The position numbers and the translations under genes are program-made. A stretch of 64,000 bases of DNA from Heterocephalus glaber (Eukaryota > Chordata > Mammalia > Rodentia > Bathyergidae). The stretch is taken from assembly GCF_000247695.1 (NCBI RefSeq), contig NW_004624843.1, positions 803,647 through 867,646 of the forward strand, given 5' to 3'. This document shows, in pieces, positions 12,619 through 23,866 of the stretch (the stretch's first letter is position 1; every line of letters starts with the position of its first letter). The notes below the pieces were generated by a model. It did not search any database and was not told the DNA's origin. It saw nothing but the letters and a program-made list of their open reading frames with translations.

Positions 12619-12762
12619 ATCATGGCATTCCCTGGAATGCCAGCAGTTGAGAAGGCGAGGCAGGGAGATCACAAGTTTGAGGCCAGCCTGAGTTATATCC
12701 CAAGCTCAAGGCCATCCTGACAGAGTGAGACCCTATTTCAGAAAAGAAAAGGAAAGAAAGAA
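12619..12762 (+). mobile_element. B1 SINE
   Basis: It contains B1 landmarks: 'gaatgccagcagttgagaaggc', 'gaggcagggagatcac', 'ttgaggccagcctgag', 'cagagtgagaccctatttc' and an A-rich tail to about 12762. It is 7SL-derived and diverged. Confidence 0.85.
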
Positions 12763-13096
12763 AACCCAGACATTCCAAACTAATCAGACCTTCATTTAAT
12801 CGTGTGCAAATGGGAATACAAAACAAGATCACTTAAATGCCCCGTTTTCAATGTAATTGACATCCACTAGTTTTATAAGCACTTTTTTAAAATCTTTATG
12901 TTTATATTTCTCTAGGTAAATTAGCAGTTAATATATGTGCTGTACTCTTTTTTCCTATAATTTAGGTTTTTGTAGGAAAATACAAATGTTCAACTTATGG
13001 AAGTTAGTATTTATGAACATTAAAAAATAGACACTATTTAAGTATAGGCTGATACATTTGACAAACAGAGAGATTAGACTTATGCTCAGTGTTTTT

Positions 13097-13145
13097 TAAC
13101 TTCCATCACCTATGTACAATAATAATAACTTCCATCACCTATGTA
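13097..13145. repeat. 20-bp direct repeat, 29-bp period
   Basis: The 20-bp string starting 'taacttccatcacctatg' occurs at 13097-13116 and again at 13126-13145. This is a local duplication in unassigned sequence. Confidence 0.85.
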
Positions 13146-13301
13146 TGCTAATAAGCAATGTGTAAAAATTAATATTAAATTTCATTAAATATTATAATTT
13201 TTCATGACATTTTGCCACTTTATTCAGAAAGATGTATTAAACTTTTTAAATTATTATAAAATAATAGAAAATATTCTTATAAAAATAGAAAGCACTAGTA
13301 T

Positions 13302-13327
13302 AGTACTAGTACATTAGTACTAGTACT
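13302..13327. repeat. Perfect 11-bp inverted repeat (hairpin-capable)
   Basis: The left arm AGTACTAGTAC (13302-13312), the loop ATTA and the right arm GTACTAGTACT (13317-13327) form a perfect palindrome. A partial copy of the same motif ('cactagta') lies just upstream near 13293. No function is implied. Confidence 0.85.
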
Positions 13328-14089
13328 GATTTCATGTAATAACCTTAAAACTTTAAAACTCAAATAATTGTACACTTATTTAAAGTATGAAGCAAGAAAA
13401 TCATATTTTTCTGTAATATTGAGTAACACATAAAACTAAAGAAAAATGATCATGGGGCTTGGAACGGGTAAGTCTGAACTCTTTCGGGGGAATGAGAAAA
13501 AGGTGATGGGAAAAAGGTAGAAGGAGCTCAGAAAGGAGCCAAGAGGTCAGAAGGAGTGAAGGGAGCAAACAAATATCTGTTTCAAAAGAATATATGAGTT
13601 GTCCTAACTGTACAAATATTTCTACCAAGCAACCATTGAGTTCCCATGAAGTCATGGCCAAAATACCCAGGAGGTAGAATAAAGAAAAGTGAGAGATATT
13701 AATCAAGACATTCTTCCACCAGTAATGGGGAATCAGCAGCATTTCATCCCTAAGAGGACCAACCTTCATGAATAGCCACCCTAGAAATGCTTACAGAACA
13801 TTTAGGCTATTTAATCAGCTAGTCAGTGAACACATTTGTTCACCATAGTGATTCAAACAAACAATTGCCTTTGAAAATATTTCTCCCCGACACTCTGGTA
13901 TTAGTCATCGAAGTTTGGTTATTAGGGACTCAGCTGAGCAAAATATGAAAAGCAGTCATATAATTGTTAAAAGAAAATTTAAGATTGGCATTAAGGATAA
14001 TAGCATAATAACCTTTCTCACAAACCAAGCAAATACTTGTATTTTTGACTTGCTTTTTCTCATATCAGTTGCTTTGAAAGAGCCATTTC

Positions 14090-14345
14090 CTTTTACTGAA
14101 AATATTCTTTCCAATTGTCCTGCTAAAAAAGCCTCGTTATTCTTTAAAATATGGCTCAAATGTCACCCTCTGACAAAAAAAACCTTCTCTAAATTTTGCA
14201 GGCAGAGTTAATCAAATCCCTTCTGGTACCTTGTTCACACTTTTATTTGGATATTTGTCATATTACTATCATTATTTCAAGGTTCATCTATTTAGAAGAT
14301 TACAGGTCCCTGGGATGAATGAAGGAGTGCTATAAATGAATGAAT
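14090..14345 (+). mobile_element. L2 LINE fragment
   Basis: The motifs 'atggctcaaatgtcaccctc' followed by 'aaccttctctaaattttgcag', 'ttctggtaccttgttcacac' and a terminal 'atgaatgaatag' follow the L2 3' end. The 98-codon frame at 13915-14211 overlaps it and is chance. Confidence 0.6.
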
Positions 14346-15360
14346 AGGTATATTTTTAAGAAGCGAAAAATTATTGATTTGGGCTCATTTAACTCCAAAA
14401 CTAGCTTTCCATAATCTGGGATTTCTAAAGCTTCAGATTTATTTTTTTAATTAAATATTTGAGGCCAACAGGTGGTTTCAGTGCACTAACCTAAAACTCA
14501 CTCTTCCCAGTCCATGTGTTCATGTTTCTTTCTTGTTGGTGTCAATAGCATGTTTTTGGATCAGTGACCCTTTCCTGTAGGAGGGAAAGGTCATTCGGAT
14601 TTTTATTAAGTCCTGGCAGTTTGCTCTTTAGCTCTCTGCTGCTGTGCTTACTAGATTCTTGTGAATAGCGAATGCCTTGTTTTTCTAGAAAAAAAGGGCT
14701 TCACAGAGCTTTCCCATCTTGCTTGAAAAGTTGAACAACTCTTAATTTGATTTACTGGAAATAAAGAAATGCTTCTGAACATGCACTTCCTCCTGAGTTA
14801 AATTTAGTTAAATGTGAGGGAGAGAAGGGGAAGGGTGTTTGGTACTTAAAAAGCCCAAATTATCTGGAAAAATCAAACTTATGGAAACTTTAACTCATGT
14901 AAAAACCAAATCAAACATTTTTCTCCTACTTCCTAGGCAAGACGCAAAGAAGTATGGTGGTCAAAAGAGCAAAAACTATTTATTTTCTCTTCCTTAATGA
15001 AAAATTTTAAAATAAGAAGCTTTTTATGTGGGATCATTAAATTAAATACTCCTGGAATCATAATTATTTTTCTTAAATGCACTATCCTATTCATAAAATT
15101 TATAAGTTGGCTCTTTGTTTTCAAGGTAATTTATTATCTTTTTATGGGTACCAAAAATAATATTGTAGTATGAATAAAATTGTTGAACAATGACAAAGTG
15201 AAGTTGCTAAAAGTTACCAATTTGTTAAAGATTTATTGTTTGAATTACAATTTACCTAAATTCCCAACTTAATAAAAAAGACAGTGAGAAGCGGAAATTG
15301 TTATTGGGTGTGTTTTTCTGATGAAAGATTATATGACTAGAATTATCTAGAAATTATAAA
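14346..15360. other. Unassigned AT-rich sequence
   Basis: No gene, RNA or nameable repeat is visible. Confidence 0.45.
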
Positions 15361-15640
15361 TGAATACTCATTTATTCATCCAGAAATATTTATTATACTT
15401 TTACTATGACATATAGTAAACACACACACAATTGCTAGACATTCAGCAGGGCACAAAACTGACAAAAATGGCAAAAACCTTTGGTGTGGGACTTACAATC
15501 TACTAGTAAGAAACAAAAAATGAAGATAAATAAATAAATACTGCATGGTAGGTGTGCGGTGCTGAATGACAATATATTGATAAGTACCAAGGAAGAAAGT
15601 AACTTGAGCAGTGAGGATGAAGGGCCATACTCCATATCTT
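15361..15640 (+). mobile_element. Old mammalian interspersed repeat, family unassigned
   Basis: The order 'tcatttattcatccagaaat', 'agacattcagcagggcac', 'aaactgacaaaaatggc', 'gacttacaatctactagtaag' and 'aaataaataaatactg' follows a common old repeat in which a stop-codon-rich stretch describes no gene. The same order recurs at 16262. I do not assign a family name. Confidence 0.5.
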
Positions 15641-16261
15641 ACTTTAAACTGTGTTGTTAAAATCATTTATAGCTCAAGTATGTGTGTATAAAGTACAGTT
15701 GTACCAAAAAATAGGAGAAGAATACTACCAATTGTTGTTATTTGTTTTAAGAAATTGAAATCTGGACATTGAATTTGAATTGTGGGAAAAAATGAGGACT
15801 AGATAAGGTGTGATCATTTAGGGTGAACCTGGTACTCAGTAACATCTCCTAAGGAGAACTTCAGGAATATAATGACGAGTAGGATTAGGTCCTGACAATG
15901 CAAAGAGAAGTGTCCTTATAAAAAGTGTGATATCGAGCCAGGTATAACAGAAAGGAAGAATGCAATAAAGGAAAAATATATAACAGGGCAATTATCTTTC
16001 AAAAGCAAACTACAATAAAAAATATCCGCTAAGAGAGAAATGCAAGTTAATAAACTTTCTTGCCACCAATAGTATTAATTAAATAAATTTTCAAAGTTAA
16101 AAGCATTACAGTTTTCCACCTTACAACAATTTGTTTAAATCAGGATGCTCAACTCTATTTTGCAAAGGAACAAATAAATTGAATGGGATTAAGTAATATG
16201 CTTAAGATTATACAGACAAAGATGCAAAAAAAATATTGCTAAGTACAATTTCAGTTATCCA
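15641..16261. other. Unassigned AT-rich sequence
   Basis: No gene or nameable repeat is visible between two copies of the same old repeat. Confidence 0.4.
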
Positions 16262-16620
16262 CTGAAATTACTGAAGCATTCATTGAGTGTCTATTGCATG
16301 GTAAGTCCTAGAGTCTGCTGTGAAAACATAGCTAACAACAGAGAAGGCGAGATCTCTGGCCTCTCAGAGACTTTCTTCTACTAAGAGAAAACAGACAATA
16401 AAATGGAAATAGATAAGTAAAATGACTTTGAGTATTGATATAAAACAAGATAATGTACTAGATAAGAATCCATAATGTGAGACAACTTTCGGAAATCCTG
16501 GAATGTTCTTAGAGGAAATGACTCGGGAAGTGAATTGTGAATGACAGGAAGGACTCTGGGAAGTAAAGATTTAGGGCCAAAGTTCTGGGGGGGATCCTTA
16601 AAAGAAGGGAGGTGTTAAGG
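16262..16620 (+). mobile_element. Old mammalian interspersed repeat, second copy
   Basis: It follows the same pattern as 15361-15640: 'cattcattgagtgtctattgc', 'cagagactttcttctactaag', 'cagacaataaaatgg', then 'gaggaaatgactcgggaagtg'. The family is not named. It is non-coding. Confidence 0.45.
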
Positions 16621-17693
16621 TATAATTTTTCTCTATTTAGAACACTAATTTCAAAAGAAAATAAGAATCTTTGGGTTAAGTGATTCAGATTCAAAATTAT
16701 ACCAAAAAGAACATAACAGAAAGAAGAAAAAAGAGCAAATCCCATAAATGTGAAGATCATCTATCTCCTAGTAATATTTATATCCAATGTATTTCTGAAT
16801 AATATTTCTCTTAAAGAAATAATAACCACTTAATTATTGCATCAGGTAATTAAAAAAATACCGAGAATGGAGATGGAGTGCTTAGAAACTAACGTATATT
16901 CTTTGGCATCCAGACATGATTTATGTTACAAACAAAAGCAGTGAGCTTGGGCCACACTGCAGAATTGGAACTGGATGAACTTAGAGCATTGTAGCTTTCC
17001 CCAATAAATCACAATTACCAACCATCAGTGATAAATAGCTAGAATCGCAGTGTACTTAATAGTTCTCACCATTTGTTAGTTATCTTGACTGCTTGGTTCT
17101 TTCCCTTAGAAATTAGTGTTTGGTACCCCAACTCCAGTGCATTAATATTTAACTATAAATCTTTGGATATACCAACTGTGAGATTTCAAAAGAACTTACT
17201 ATTATAAAGAAGACTGGAGCACTGGGGAAAAATTATCTTCTGTGAATTTGTCTTACTTTTCAGAAGAGGGAAAAAGACTCCAAAGTAATTTTTGATTAAA
17301 AATAATGATGTTTAAAAACTGAAAGATCTTATATAAATAAGGGGAGAAACATTGCTGGTTTTCACTTTTCAATCAAAAAAGAGTAGCTAAATCAATTATT
17401 GCCATGTCAGAGGAAATAAGACTCAAAAGAATAGATAAAAATGTTAGAGTTATTCATAAATCCAATCACAATAGCTTACATATATGTGAATAATTCCTCT
17501 AAATTTTTCAGAGTTTATCTTTGCAGAGTGACTCCAGCAACATTTCTTAAGTTCTCTTTTTCTCTAGTGTGATCATGAAACAGCATTGCTTTCCCCATTT
17601 CTAAGATGTTTTGAACTAAAGCACTGAGCTAATAGAGGATATAAATGAGGAAATACCAGAGTCATAATTAAATCAAAAAGTCTTTTGTAAAAA
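16621..17693. other. Unassigned AT-rich sequence
   Basis: No gene or nameable repeat is visible. Confidence 0.45.
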
Positions 17694-18127
17694 GTAAAGA
17701 ACAAGAAACTAGAGACATTTATAGCTAAATGGGTGCATATTGAGGCCATACTCATAAATGAAATAAATAGGACACACATGTGTAAATACAGAATAGCTTC
17801 TCTAGTGTGAGAAACTGAAAGTGTAAGTAAGGATTAAAATGATTAAAACAAACAGTCGATAATTTGAAATAGGAAGAAAAGGTCCAAAGGGGTAGGGGAG
17901 GTGGGAGGGGAAGGGAAAAGGAAAGAAGGGAAAGGAAAAATTATGAGAAAAGAAAAATGGAAACAAAGTCTATGTAACTAGGGAAGGGTGGAGGGGGTGA
18001 AGGGCGCATAGGTAATGGGGAAAAAATAAGAACCAAGATACATCATGGACAGGTACAAGCATCCAATGATAAATGTAAATGTATTGTTTATCTAAAATAT
18101 ACCAATAAAAGAATTTAAGGGGAAAAA
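17694..18127 (+). mobile_element. 5'-truncated L1 3' UTR
   Basis: It is nearly collinear with 2485-2905: 'aaagaacaagaaactagagac', 'aggacacacatgtgtaaatac', 'ctctagtgtgagaaactgaaag', the polypurine tract (17880-18010), and 'ataccaataaaagaattt'. It starts close to the end of ORF2. No target duplication is clear. It belongs to the '(ag)catccaatgataaatg' subgroup together with 2104 and 32597. Confidence 0.9.
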
Positions 18128-18522
18128 TATTATAACTACATAACTAAAGTATTCTTTTTAACGCTACCAAACATGTTGGTTAATCATAACTTCAGCATTG
18201 GCCTGACACAGTAACACCTAAATATAAATCTATATTCCAGTAGGATTTCTACTTCTTCCAAAAGCTGAGTCCATATTTATAGTCAATGCTATTTCTGTAA
18301 CCTACTCAAATCAATCCTTCAGTCATCACGAATGGGATTCCATTTGAAACTGTGCACCATCTCTCTAAAATCTCTTCCTGTTTTTGTCCTAAACTACGTC
18401 AGTGAGATTTTTTAAATGAACCAAAAATTGGTATTGTTATTGTTTTATGTAAAAAATATTTCAGACTAAAACAGTCATAAACAGATTTGTGAAGTACAAA
18501 TGTTTCTCATCATCTCTGTCTT

Positions 18523-18536
18523 CTCTATCTCTTTTT
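18523..18536. repeat. Target-site duplication, left copy
   Basis: The 14-bp string 'ctctatctcttttt' occurs here and exactly again at 19049-19062, bracketing an inverted L1. In the element's orientation it begins AAAAA, as expected for L1 endonuclease cleavage. Confidence 0.9.
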
Positions 18537-18825
18537 CTGTTTTTGTTTCATTTTTTAACATTTATTGAGTTTATTGGTACATTTTAGTTATTCATTATGA
18601 TCACATTCATCATTGGGAATTTGTACCTGTACATGGTGTATCTTGGTTCTTAATTTTCTCCCATTCCCCTGCCCTCCCTTCAACCCCTCCATCCCTCCCC
18701 ATATACATAAGCTTTGTTTCCATTTTTTCCTTCTTTTGTTCATTTTTTTCTTTACCTTCTTTCATTTCCCTGCTCCCCCCACCCTCCAAGTTCCCTTTCC
18801 CCTTTGAACATTTTCTTTCTCTTGG
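18537..18825 (-). mobile_element. L1 3' UTR half of a twin-primed L1
   Basis: The minus strand carries the L1 3' UTR: polypurine tract (18660-18810 as pyrimidines on plus), 'aattcccaatgatgaatg', 'taccaataaactcaataaatg' and a T-rich (A-tail) end near 18541-18560. It sits head to head with the ORF2 piece at 18826, which is in the opposite orientation. Open frames on both strands here (18610-18888, 18613-18807) come from the polypurine/polypyrimidine tract. Confidence 0.9.
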
Positions 18826-19048
18826 TAGCAGGGCTGTGGGGAAAAAGGAACCCTTCTCTACTGTTGGTGGGAGTGTAGATTGGTGCAACCACTGTGGAAT
18901 TCAGCATGGAGATGCCTCAATAAACTAGGATTAGAGGTTCCATTTGACCCAGCTATTCCCCTTCTCGGTGTATTCCCAAAAGAATTAAAAACATCCTACC
19001 ACAGTGATATATGTGCACCCATGTCTATAGTGGCACGGTTTGCAATTG
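18826..19048 (+). mobile_element. Inverted ORF2 half of a twin-primed L1
   Basis: Plus-strand L1 ORF2 C-terminal sequence aligns with 2184-2392: 'gggctgtggggaaaaagg', 'tgttggtgggagtgtagattgg', 'acccagctattccccttctc' and 'gtggcacggtttgcaattg'. The frame at 18880-19098 reads [14 protein letters not shown]. The L1 sequence corresponding to about 2393-2650 is missing between the halves, as is usual for twin priming. Confidence 0.9.
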
Positions 19049-19062
19049 CTCTATCTCTTTTT
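19049..19062. repeat. Target-site duplication, right copy
   Basis: This is an exact copy of 18523-18536 and defines the right end of the inverted L1 insertion. Confidence 0.9.
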
Positions 19063-20444
19063 GATTGGTTTGGTTCACTTTGGTTTGGTTTCGTTTAAGT
19101 TTTTGCATTGGTTTGTGGGTGGTTTTAAATCCAAACATTGCTGACACAACTTTAAAAGAAAATACAAGTAAGACAAGTCATATTACAAAGCTGTAACCAC
19201 ATTGAACGTACTCCCCTGTTTCACATACAAGAAATTAGCTCACCTTTCAAGTTTACTCCTGAATTTTAATTACATTGCTACCAGTAGAATGAAAGAGGTA
19301 AAGATAAATGGAAACCCAAAGTGGTTAGATTTTGATTTATTTCAATTCTCTGAGGAAATAGGTCCGTGTTCTAGACACACCTCACAGTTTTGATTTATGA
19401 TTTAAAAGTTTTAACTTATAAATTAAACATAAATTGTGGATGACTCATATTTGAAACATTTAACTAAAACAAAGTATTTCCTTCTAGGACATGAGATGAC
19501 TGCTCACCTCAGTCCCTCCCCCTTCCTTCCAAGATACATAGTCACATTTTCCCATACAGGGAATCCCCAAACAATGTGTTCTTTTTAGAATACGCAACTT
19601 TAATTTTTTTCCATAAGTGATATATTAATTTATAGCCTTCATTCCATTTCTTTTTTCTTTTTTCCCAGTTCCTCATCATTTCCATCACCATTAACCAAGA
19701 AATCATTATTATACATCCTTCTAGAAGTTCTAAGGTAGGTATAAGTACTCATACCGTTGAACTTTGCACTTTTTATTTTCCATACTTGGTAACATACTAT
19801 AACCCAGTGGTCTGTACTTGCTTTGTTTTATTCAGCAGGATCATTCCATGTACCCACATGGAGAGCTCACTGATTATGTTATAAGTGCTCAGGGCATCTC
19901 TTCTTGAGCACTGCCTGTTGTTTCACAAAAGTAAAATGAAAACACCCTGAGTTCTCATTTATAGAGTCCTGCCTTCTGATTCTACATTGGCTTCTTAACT
20001 TTTTCCACCAGCCACTTGTTCAAGCCCAGCCCCCTGTCACCTTCTCCCCTGTGCTCACCTTGCCACCATGGACCTTGGCCATTGTCTGTGCTTGCCTTTG
20101 ATGGTTGCTTAAATCTCCAGCTCTTAGCTCTTCTGATCTGCATCTGAATCTGACTCTTGTTACCTATAACTACCCTCTTAAATTACATAACTGGTTTGTA
20201 ATCACTAAGTTTATCTCCCTTCTCTGATCTAGACTTTTTTCTGTCTTTGTGAACTATTACAATATTTCAGCCAATATTTATCCCAGCTGTTGATTCCAAG
20301 ATAAAGTACGTATATGTATCTTTCTTTAAATCCCAGAATGATCAAGCTAATCTTTTCCTTTAAATATCTTTTTTTTTCAAGGAATCTTGTCTTGGGTTTT
20401 GTGTTTAAATAATTCCCAGAACCAAAGGCCTCTGCTCAACTATA
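19063..20444. other. Unassigned sequence
   Basis: No gene is visible. A stretch near 20010-20110 resembles worn LINE sequence, but I cannot assign it. Confidence 0.4.
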
Positions 20445-20771
20445 AAAGTCTTGATTGTGTCAGTTTAATTGATCCAGTGGATTGGTGCAGCACACTTCTG
20501 GGTGTGTCTGGGTGGGTTCTGGAGGCATGACCTTGGGTACTATATCTGGTCCCTTGCCTCTTCCTCTTGGGCACTGTTCCTCTGCTCTGCTCCCTGGCTA
20601 TCATGAACTAAGTATTTTTGTCCCACCAGGACTTCCTGCCATGAAGCTTCTGCCTTGCAGCCATTCAAACATGAACTGAATCCCAAAAAACCGTGAGCCA
20701 AATTAAACAGCTCCTCCTTTAAGTTGTGGATGTCAAGTATTATGTTCCAATGACAGGAAAACTCACTAAAA
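20445..20771 (+). mobile_element. MaLR (ORR1-like) LTR, shortened
   Basis: It shares landmarks in order with 27500-27934: 'gtgtctgggtgggttctgg', 'gcatgaccttgggtactatatctggtccc', 'gaactgaatcccaaaaaaccgtgagccaaattaaa' and 'cctcctttaagttgtgg', ending near 'ccaatgacaggaaaactcac'. The 5' part is deleted or worn. Frames at 20482-20854 are shadows. Confidence 0.75.
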
Positions 20772-21180
20772 TGAGAGAGAAAGAGAGAGAGAGAGAGAGA
20801 CTCATGATTACAGAGACTGAGAAGTCCCACAACCTGCTCTCTGCAATGATACATGGTAGAGAAGTAGGTGAGTATAAAGGACTGTCAACCAGGAAGCTGA
20901 TGTAAACCCCAGTCTGAAGACAGAAAGACTGATATCCCAGCTCCAACAGCCAGACAGGAAGGAAGTGAATCCTCTCTCTTCTTTTTGTACTATACAGGCC
21001 CTGGATGGATTGGATGATGTCAACTCACACTGAGGAGGGTCCTCTGCTTTGCTGAGTCCCCAAATCAAATTTCAAATACTAATCTTATCTCAAAACTCCT
21101 CACAGATACACTCAGAAAGAATGTTTAATCTGGGCACCTTGTGCCCCATGCAAGTTGACACATAAAATCAGCTATCACAG
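20772..21180 (-). mobile_element. Old MaLR-like LTR, antisense, with internal (GA)n
   Basis: Read on plus: a GA run (20772-20811), 'gaagctgatgtaaaccccagtctgaagac' near 20895, 'gattggatgatgtcaactcacactgagg' near 21008, 'cctcacagatacactcag', and the end 'gttgacacataaaatcagctatcaca'. This matches the reverse of a common mammalian LTR starting 'tgtgatggttaa'. It lies end to end with the LTR at 20445. The open frames at 20740-21068 are shadows. Confidence 0.65.
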
Positions 21181-21219
21181 AAACTAGTTTTAATGACTAT
21201 CTTTTTTTTTTGCAACTTT

Positions 21220-21225
21220 CTTTTC
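21220..21225. repeat. 6-bp target duplication, left
   Basis: The string 'cttttc' immediately precedes the LTR end 'tgtccc' and recurs exactly at 21504-21509 after the other end 'ccaca'. Six bases is the usual duplication length for class II (ERVK-like) integrases. Confidence 0.8.
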
Positions 21226-21503
21226 TGTCCCATCCCGCGGGTAAGTCAACGGAGACCCTAGAGGGGGAGTGAGAATGACAAAGGACAGAGGACACGAGAG
21301 ATGGAGACAAGACAGGTTTCTGATCAAGTCTCGTTTATTGCGGAAGCTGCTACAGCACATATACCGTAGGGCTAGAGGGAGGGAGCAAGGGGAGGGTACT
21401 GGGGCTACTTCCTTGTTGCCGGGTAGACTTGTAGCAGGCTTAGACATGCCCGTAAAAGGCACTCAACAGTTCTAGCGGGGGGGGGGGGGCAAGGCCCCCC
21501 ACA
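21226..21503 (-). mobile_element. Solo class II ERV-type LTR, 278 bp
   Basis: On the minus strand the element starts TGTGGGGGGCC and ends GGGATGGGACA, giving canonical TG...CA ends. A polyadenylation signal (AATAAA) lies at about 21335-21340, read on minus, followed by T/C-rich R-U5 sequence. The U3 has a C13 tract (21477-21489 on plus, as G). It is much more GC-rich than its surroundings. A perfect 6-bp duplication flanks it and no internal retroviral sequence adjoins it, so it is a solo LTR left by recombination between two LTRs. Open frames here (21190-21475) are shadows. The exact family is not named. Confidence 0.85.
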
Positions 21504-21509
21504 CTTTTC
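21504..21509. repeat. 6-bp target duplication, right
   Basis: It is an exact match to 21220-21225 ('cttttc'). Confidence 0.8.
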
Positions 21510-23866
21510 TTCTTGATATACTCCTCCAAAAGTTTTCAGCAATTTCTGGCATTCTTTGAAACACAGAAGGGATGTCATTTGCCTCAGGACATTGAACCTG
21601 TATGCTCCCTGAGAAATTCTAGCATTTTGTTCATTTGCTTTGAATAGCTAAAGATGGTTTCCATCTTTCCCTTTCTCTTAACACTGTAAAATTTTTGTTA
21701 ATTATCCTATAGCTCTGGTTAGTGCTGAAGTACCCTAAGGATACCAGCAGATGTGTTTTGTTTAAAGGACACACTAAAACTGGAAGATAACAGAAATCAT
21801 GACAGCCTCTTCACTGCTTGTCACAGTCAAAGGCAGCACAATCTTTCCAGTGACAGGAGATGGAAAAGTGATTAGCATCTTCAGAGGTGTCAAGAGCCAT
21901 TCTACATAATTTTGGGAAAAAATCATTTCATAATCAAAGTATGACTATTGCTGTCTAAGGCTCAATGTCACCTTGCCTGAGAGCTGACTATGCCATGCAG
22001 AAATATAACTCCATTTTGCCTCTGGTCACAAGTTGAGGGCTCAATGGTCATGTGATATTGCAACACTCAAGGGCAAGTGTACATCAGCTGAACACATCCT
22101 CCTTCTTCAAAAACCAAGTAATAATAAAAAAAAAGTTTCATCTGGGAGGAGGACAACTTCTTTATTAGCCTATTTCCTCCCACCTGTGATCGTAAGAATA
22201 CTCTCCTTACCACCTTCATCAACATAAGATCCTCATGATCTAAGATCCTCATCAGCAAAAGATCTTCATCAACATAGGATTACCACCACCCCCTAAGTCA
22301 CCTGATACTCCCTCCAATAATTGTGTGTCCCCAGTAAATAATGGCTAGCTTGGAATGTCTTTGTCTTTAGCCACTCTGAGGCACTGAACTCCCGGCCCCC
22401 ATATACTTTGAAATTACACAAGTCTCTATTGTCTTTTTTTCTTTAGCCCTACCATCCCCCTTTCTATGCAGTAGGAGGCTGGATTGACCTCTGATAAGAG
22501 TCTCTACAATTCTTATCCCAATATTTGGTCAGGCTCCTCAGTGTCTGAATCCAAACCCTCTGTTCAGTCCCATGAACACTAACATGGCTCCTCTTTCATC
22601 CATGTTCCTGTAGGTCTCTGGAAAGATAAACATTCATTTTCCTCTGTGCTGACAATTCTTTCCTTGAAGAGGAGAAACACTCACTAACTGAGTCAGATAT
22701 TAAGCATGCACCTGGGCCACACACACTGAAAAGCGGGATCACCATGGATTAATCATCACACCCACAGGTATGGCCTTTACTTTTGCTTTCTCCTTTTATG
22801 GGCCAAGAATGGCAAGGTAGCCCAGGCTTTCCCCACATGAAGGACATCATGTCATCCAGTTGTCTTGCTCCTCTTTTTCATACATATTTCAGTCCACAAT
22901 CTTAATAGCTATTGTCTTTCCTTGAGCCAGTTGATGCATCATGCTCACATCAGGGCCTATGTTTAGGGATAGCAGAAGTTTCTTGGACTCCTGGTCTACC
23001 CACCATGTTCCAAACCCATCCTGCCAGAATTCTTAGCATTGGGAAGTTGAGGACAGAAATCAGTTTAAAAAAAAAAAAAAAAAGTCATTTTCCTTGTCTT
23101 TGCTTTTAGCTTTAAATATAGACATTTCCCTTGGCAACCGTATGAGAGGAGTAGCTATGGTCTTGTTAAGATTTAGATTCCAACCACCAGTCCCTCCATC
23201 CCTCAAGATTAAGGCATGGTACCATAGTTTATTGCAATCTTGCCAGTTTGTTTCTGAATTATGTGATGCCCTGCTTGCCTCCTCTGGTCACCACAGAAAG
23301 CTTAAAGGTAGAATGCCATTCAAGATCATCCAGTTCAATATCTGGGTTTAAATCTACCTTTATGATTTCTTTATTCACTGACCCCCAACTCATAAATCTA
23401 CTACCATGAACTTCCCAAGTGCATTTTTTCCATGTCTCCACAGTGTTGCTGTTTCTTCTTGCAGGAAGTTTTCCTGAAATCCTGACCTCCAGTTGCTGTA
23501 CTCAGTCATTCCACATACACTGGCTGAGTGCCTTCTGTGACAACCCCTTAACTGGGCTCCATGGAAGTTTAAAATGGGTAAGATATTCCCCTTCCTTTAT
23601 GAGCTACTTTGACAGTATTTGTTGTCCCTTGGCTAAATAAATATGTATATTTTCCCTTTCTCTCTCCTTCTGAATGATATGTCTCCTAGGGGTAGACACA
23701 AGTTTTATTCATCTATCTATTCTTTCAGTATTTGAAAATATGCATGTTTGTATATAATTTGTATAGAATTAGTTACCTATCCTAATGTCACATAAGACAG
23801 CTAAACCTAGAGTTGATGACAAATTTCTAATATTAACCATAATTTTTTGCTTCACTTTTGTTCCAA
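21510..23866. other. Unassigned sequence with small tandem repeats
   Basis: No gene is visible. Around 22217-22281 an imperfect ~17-bp repeat ('catcaacataagatcc' and variants) recurs about four times. The sequence at 21950-22550 has an LTR-like feel, with repeats and T/C-rich 3' parts, but I cannot assign it. A pure A17 run lies at about 23067-23083 with no recognisable SINE body upstream. Confidence 0.4.
22217..22281. repeat. Short imperfect tandem repeat (~17 bp unit)
   Basis: Units of the form 'catcaacataagatcct', 'catgatctaagatcct', 'catcagcaaaagatctt' and 'catcaacataggat' follow each other. Confidence 0.7.

Larger units (their letters stand above)
12763..14089. other. Unassigned AT-rich sequence
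   Basis: I see no gene. It holds a 20-bp direct repeat (13097-13145) and a perfect inverted repeat (13302-13327). The 122-codon reverse frame at 13401-13769 has some hydrophobic runs but no recognisable domain. Confidence 0.45.

Noticed and set aside
13401..13769. 122-codon hydrophobic reverse frame as a membrane protein
   Set aside because: A pyrimidine-rich complement gives leucine/serine/phenylalanine-rich translations by composition; there is no family resemblance.
23067..23083. The A17 run as the tail of a processed pseudogene
   Set aside because: No recognisable gene or SINE body precedes it, and I found no convincing flanking duplication.
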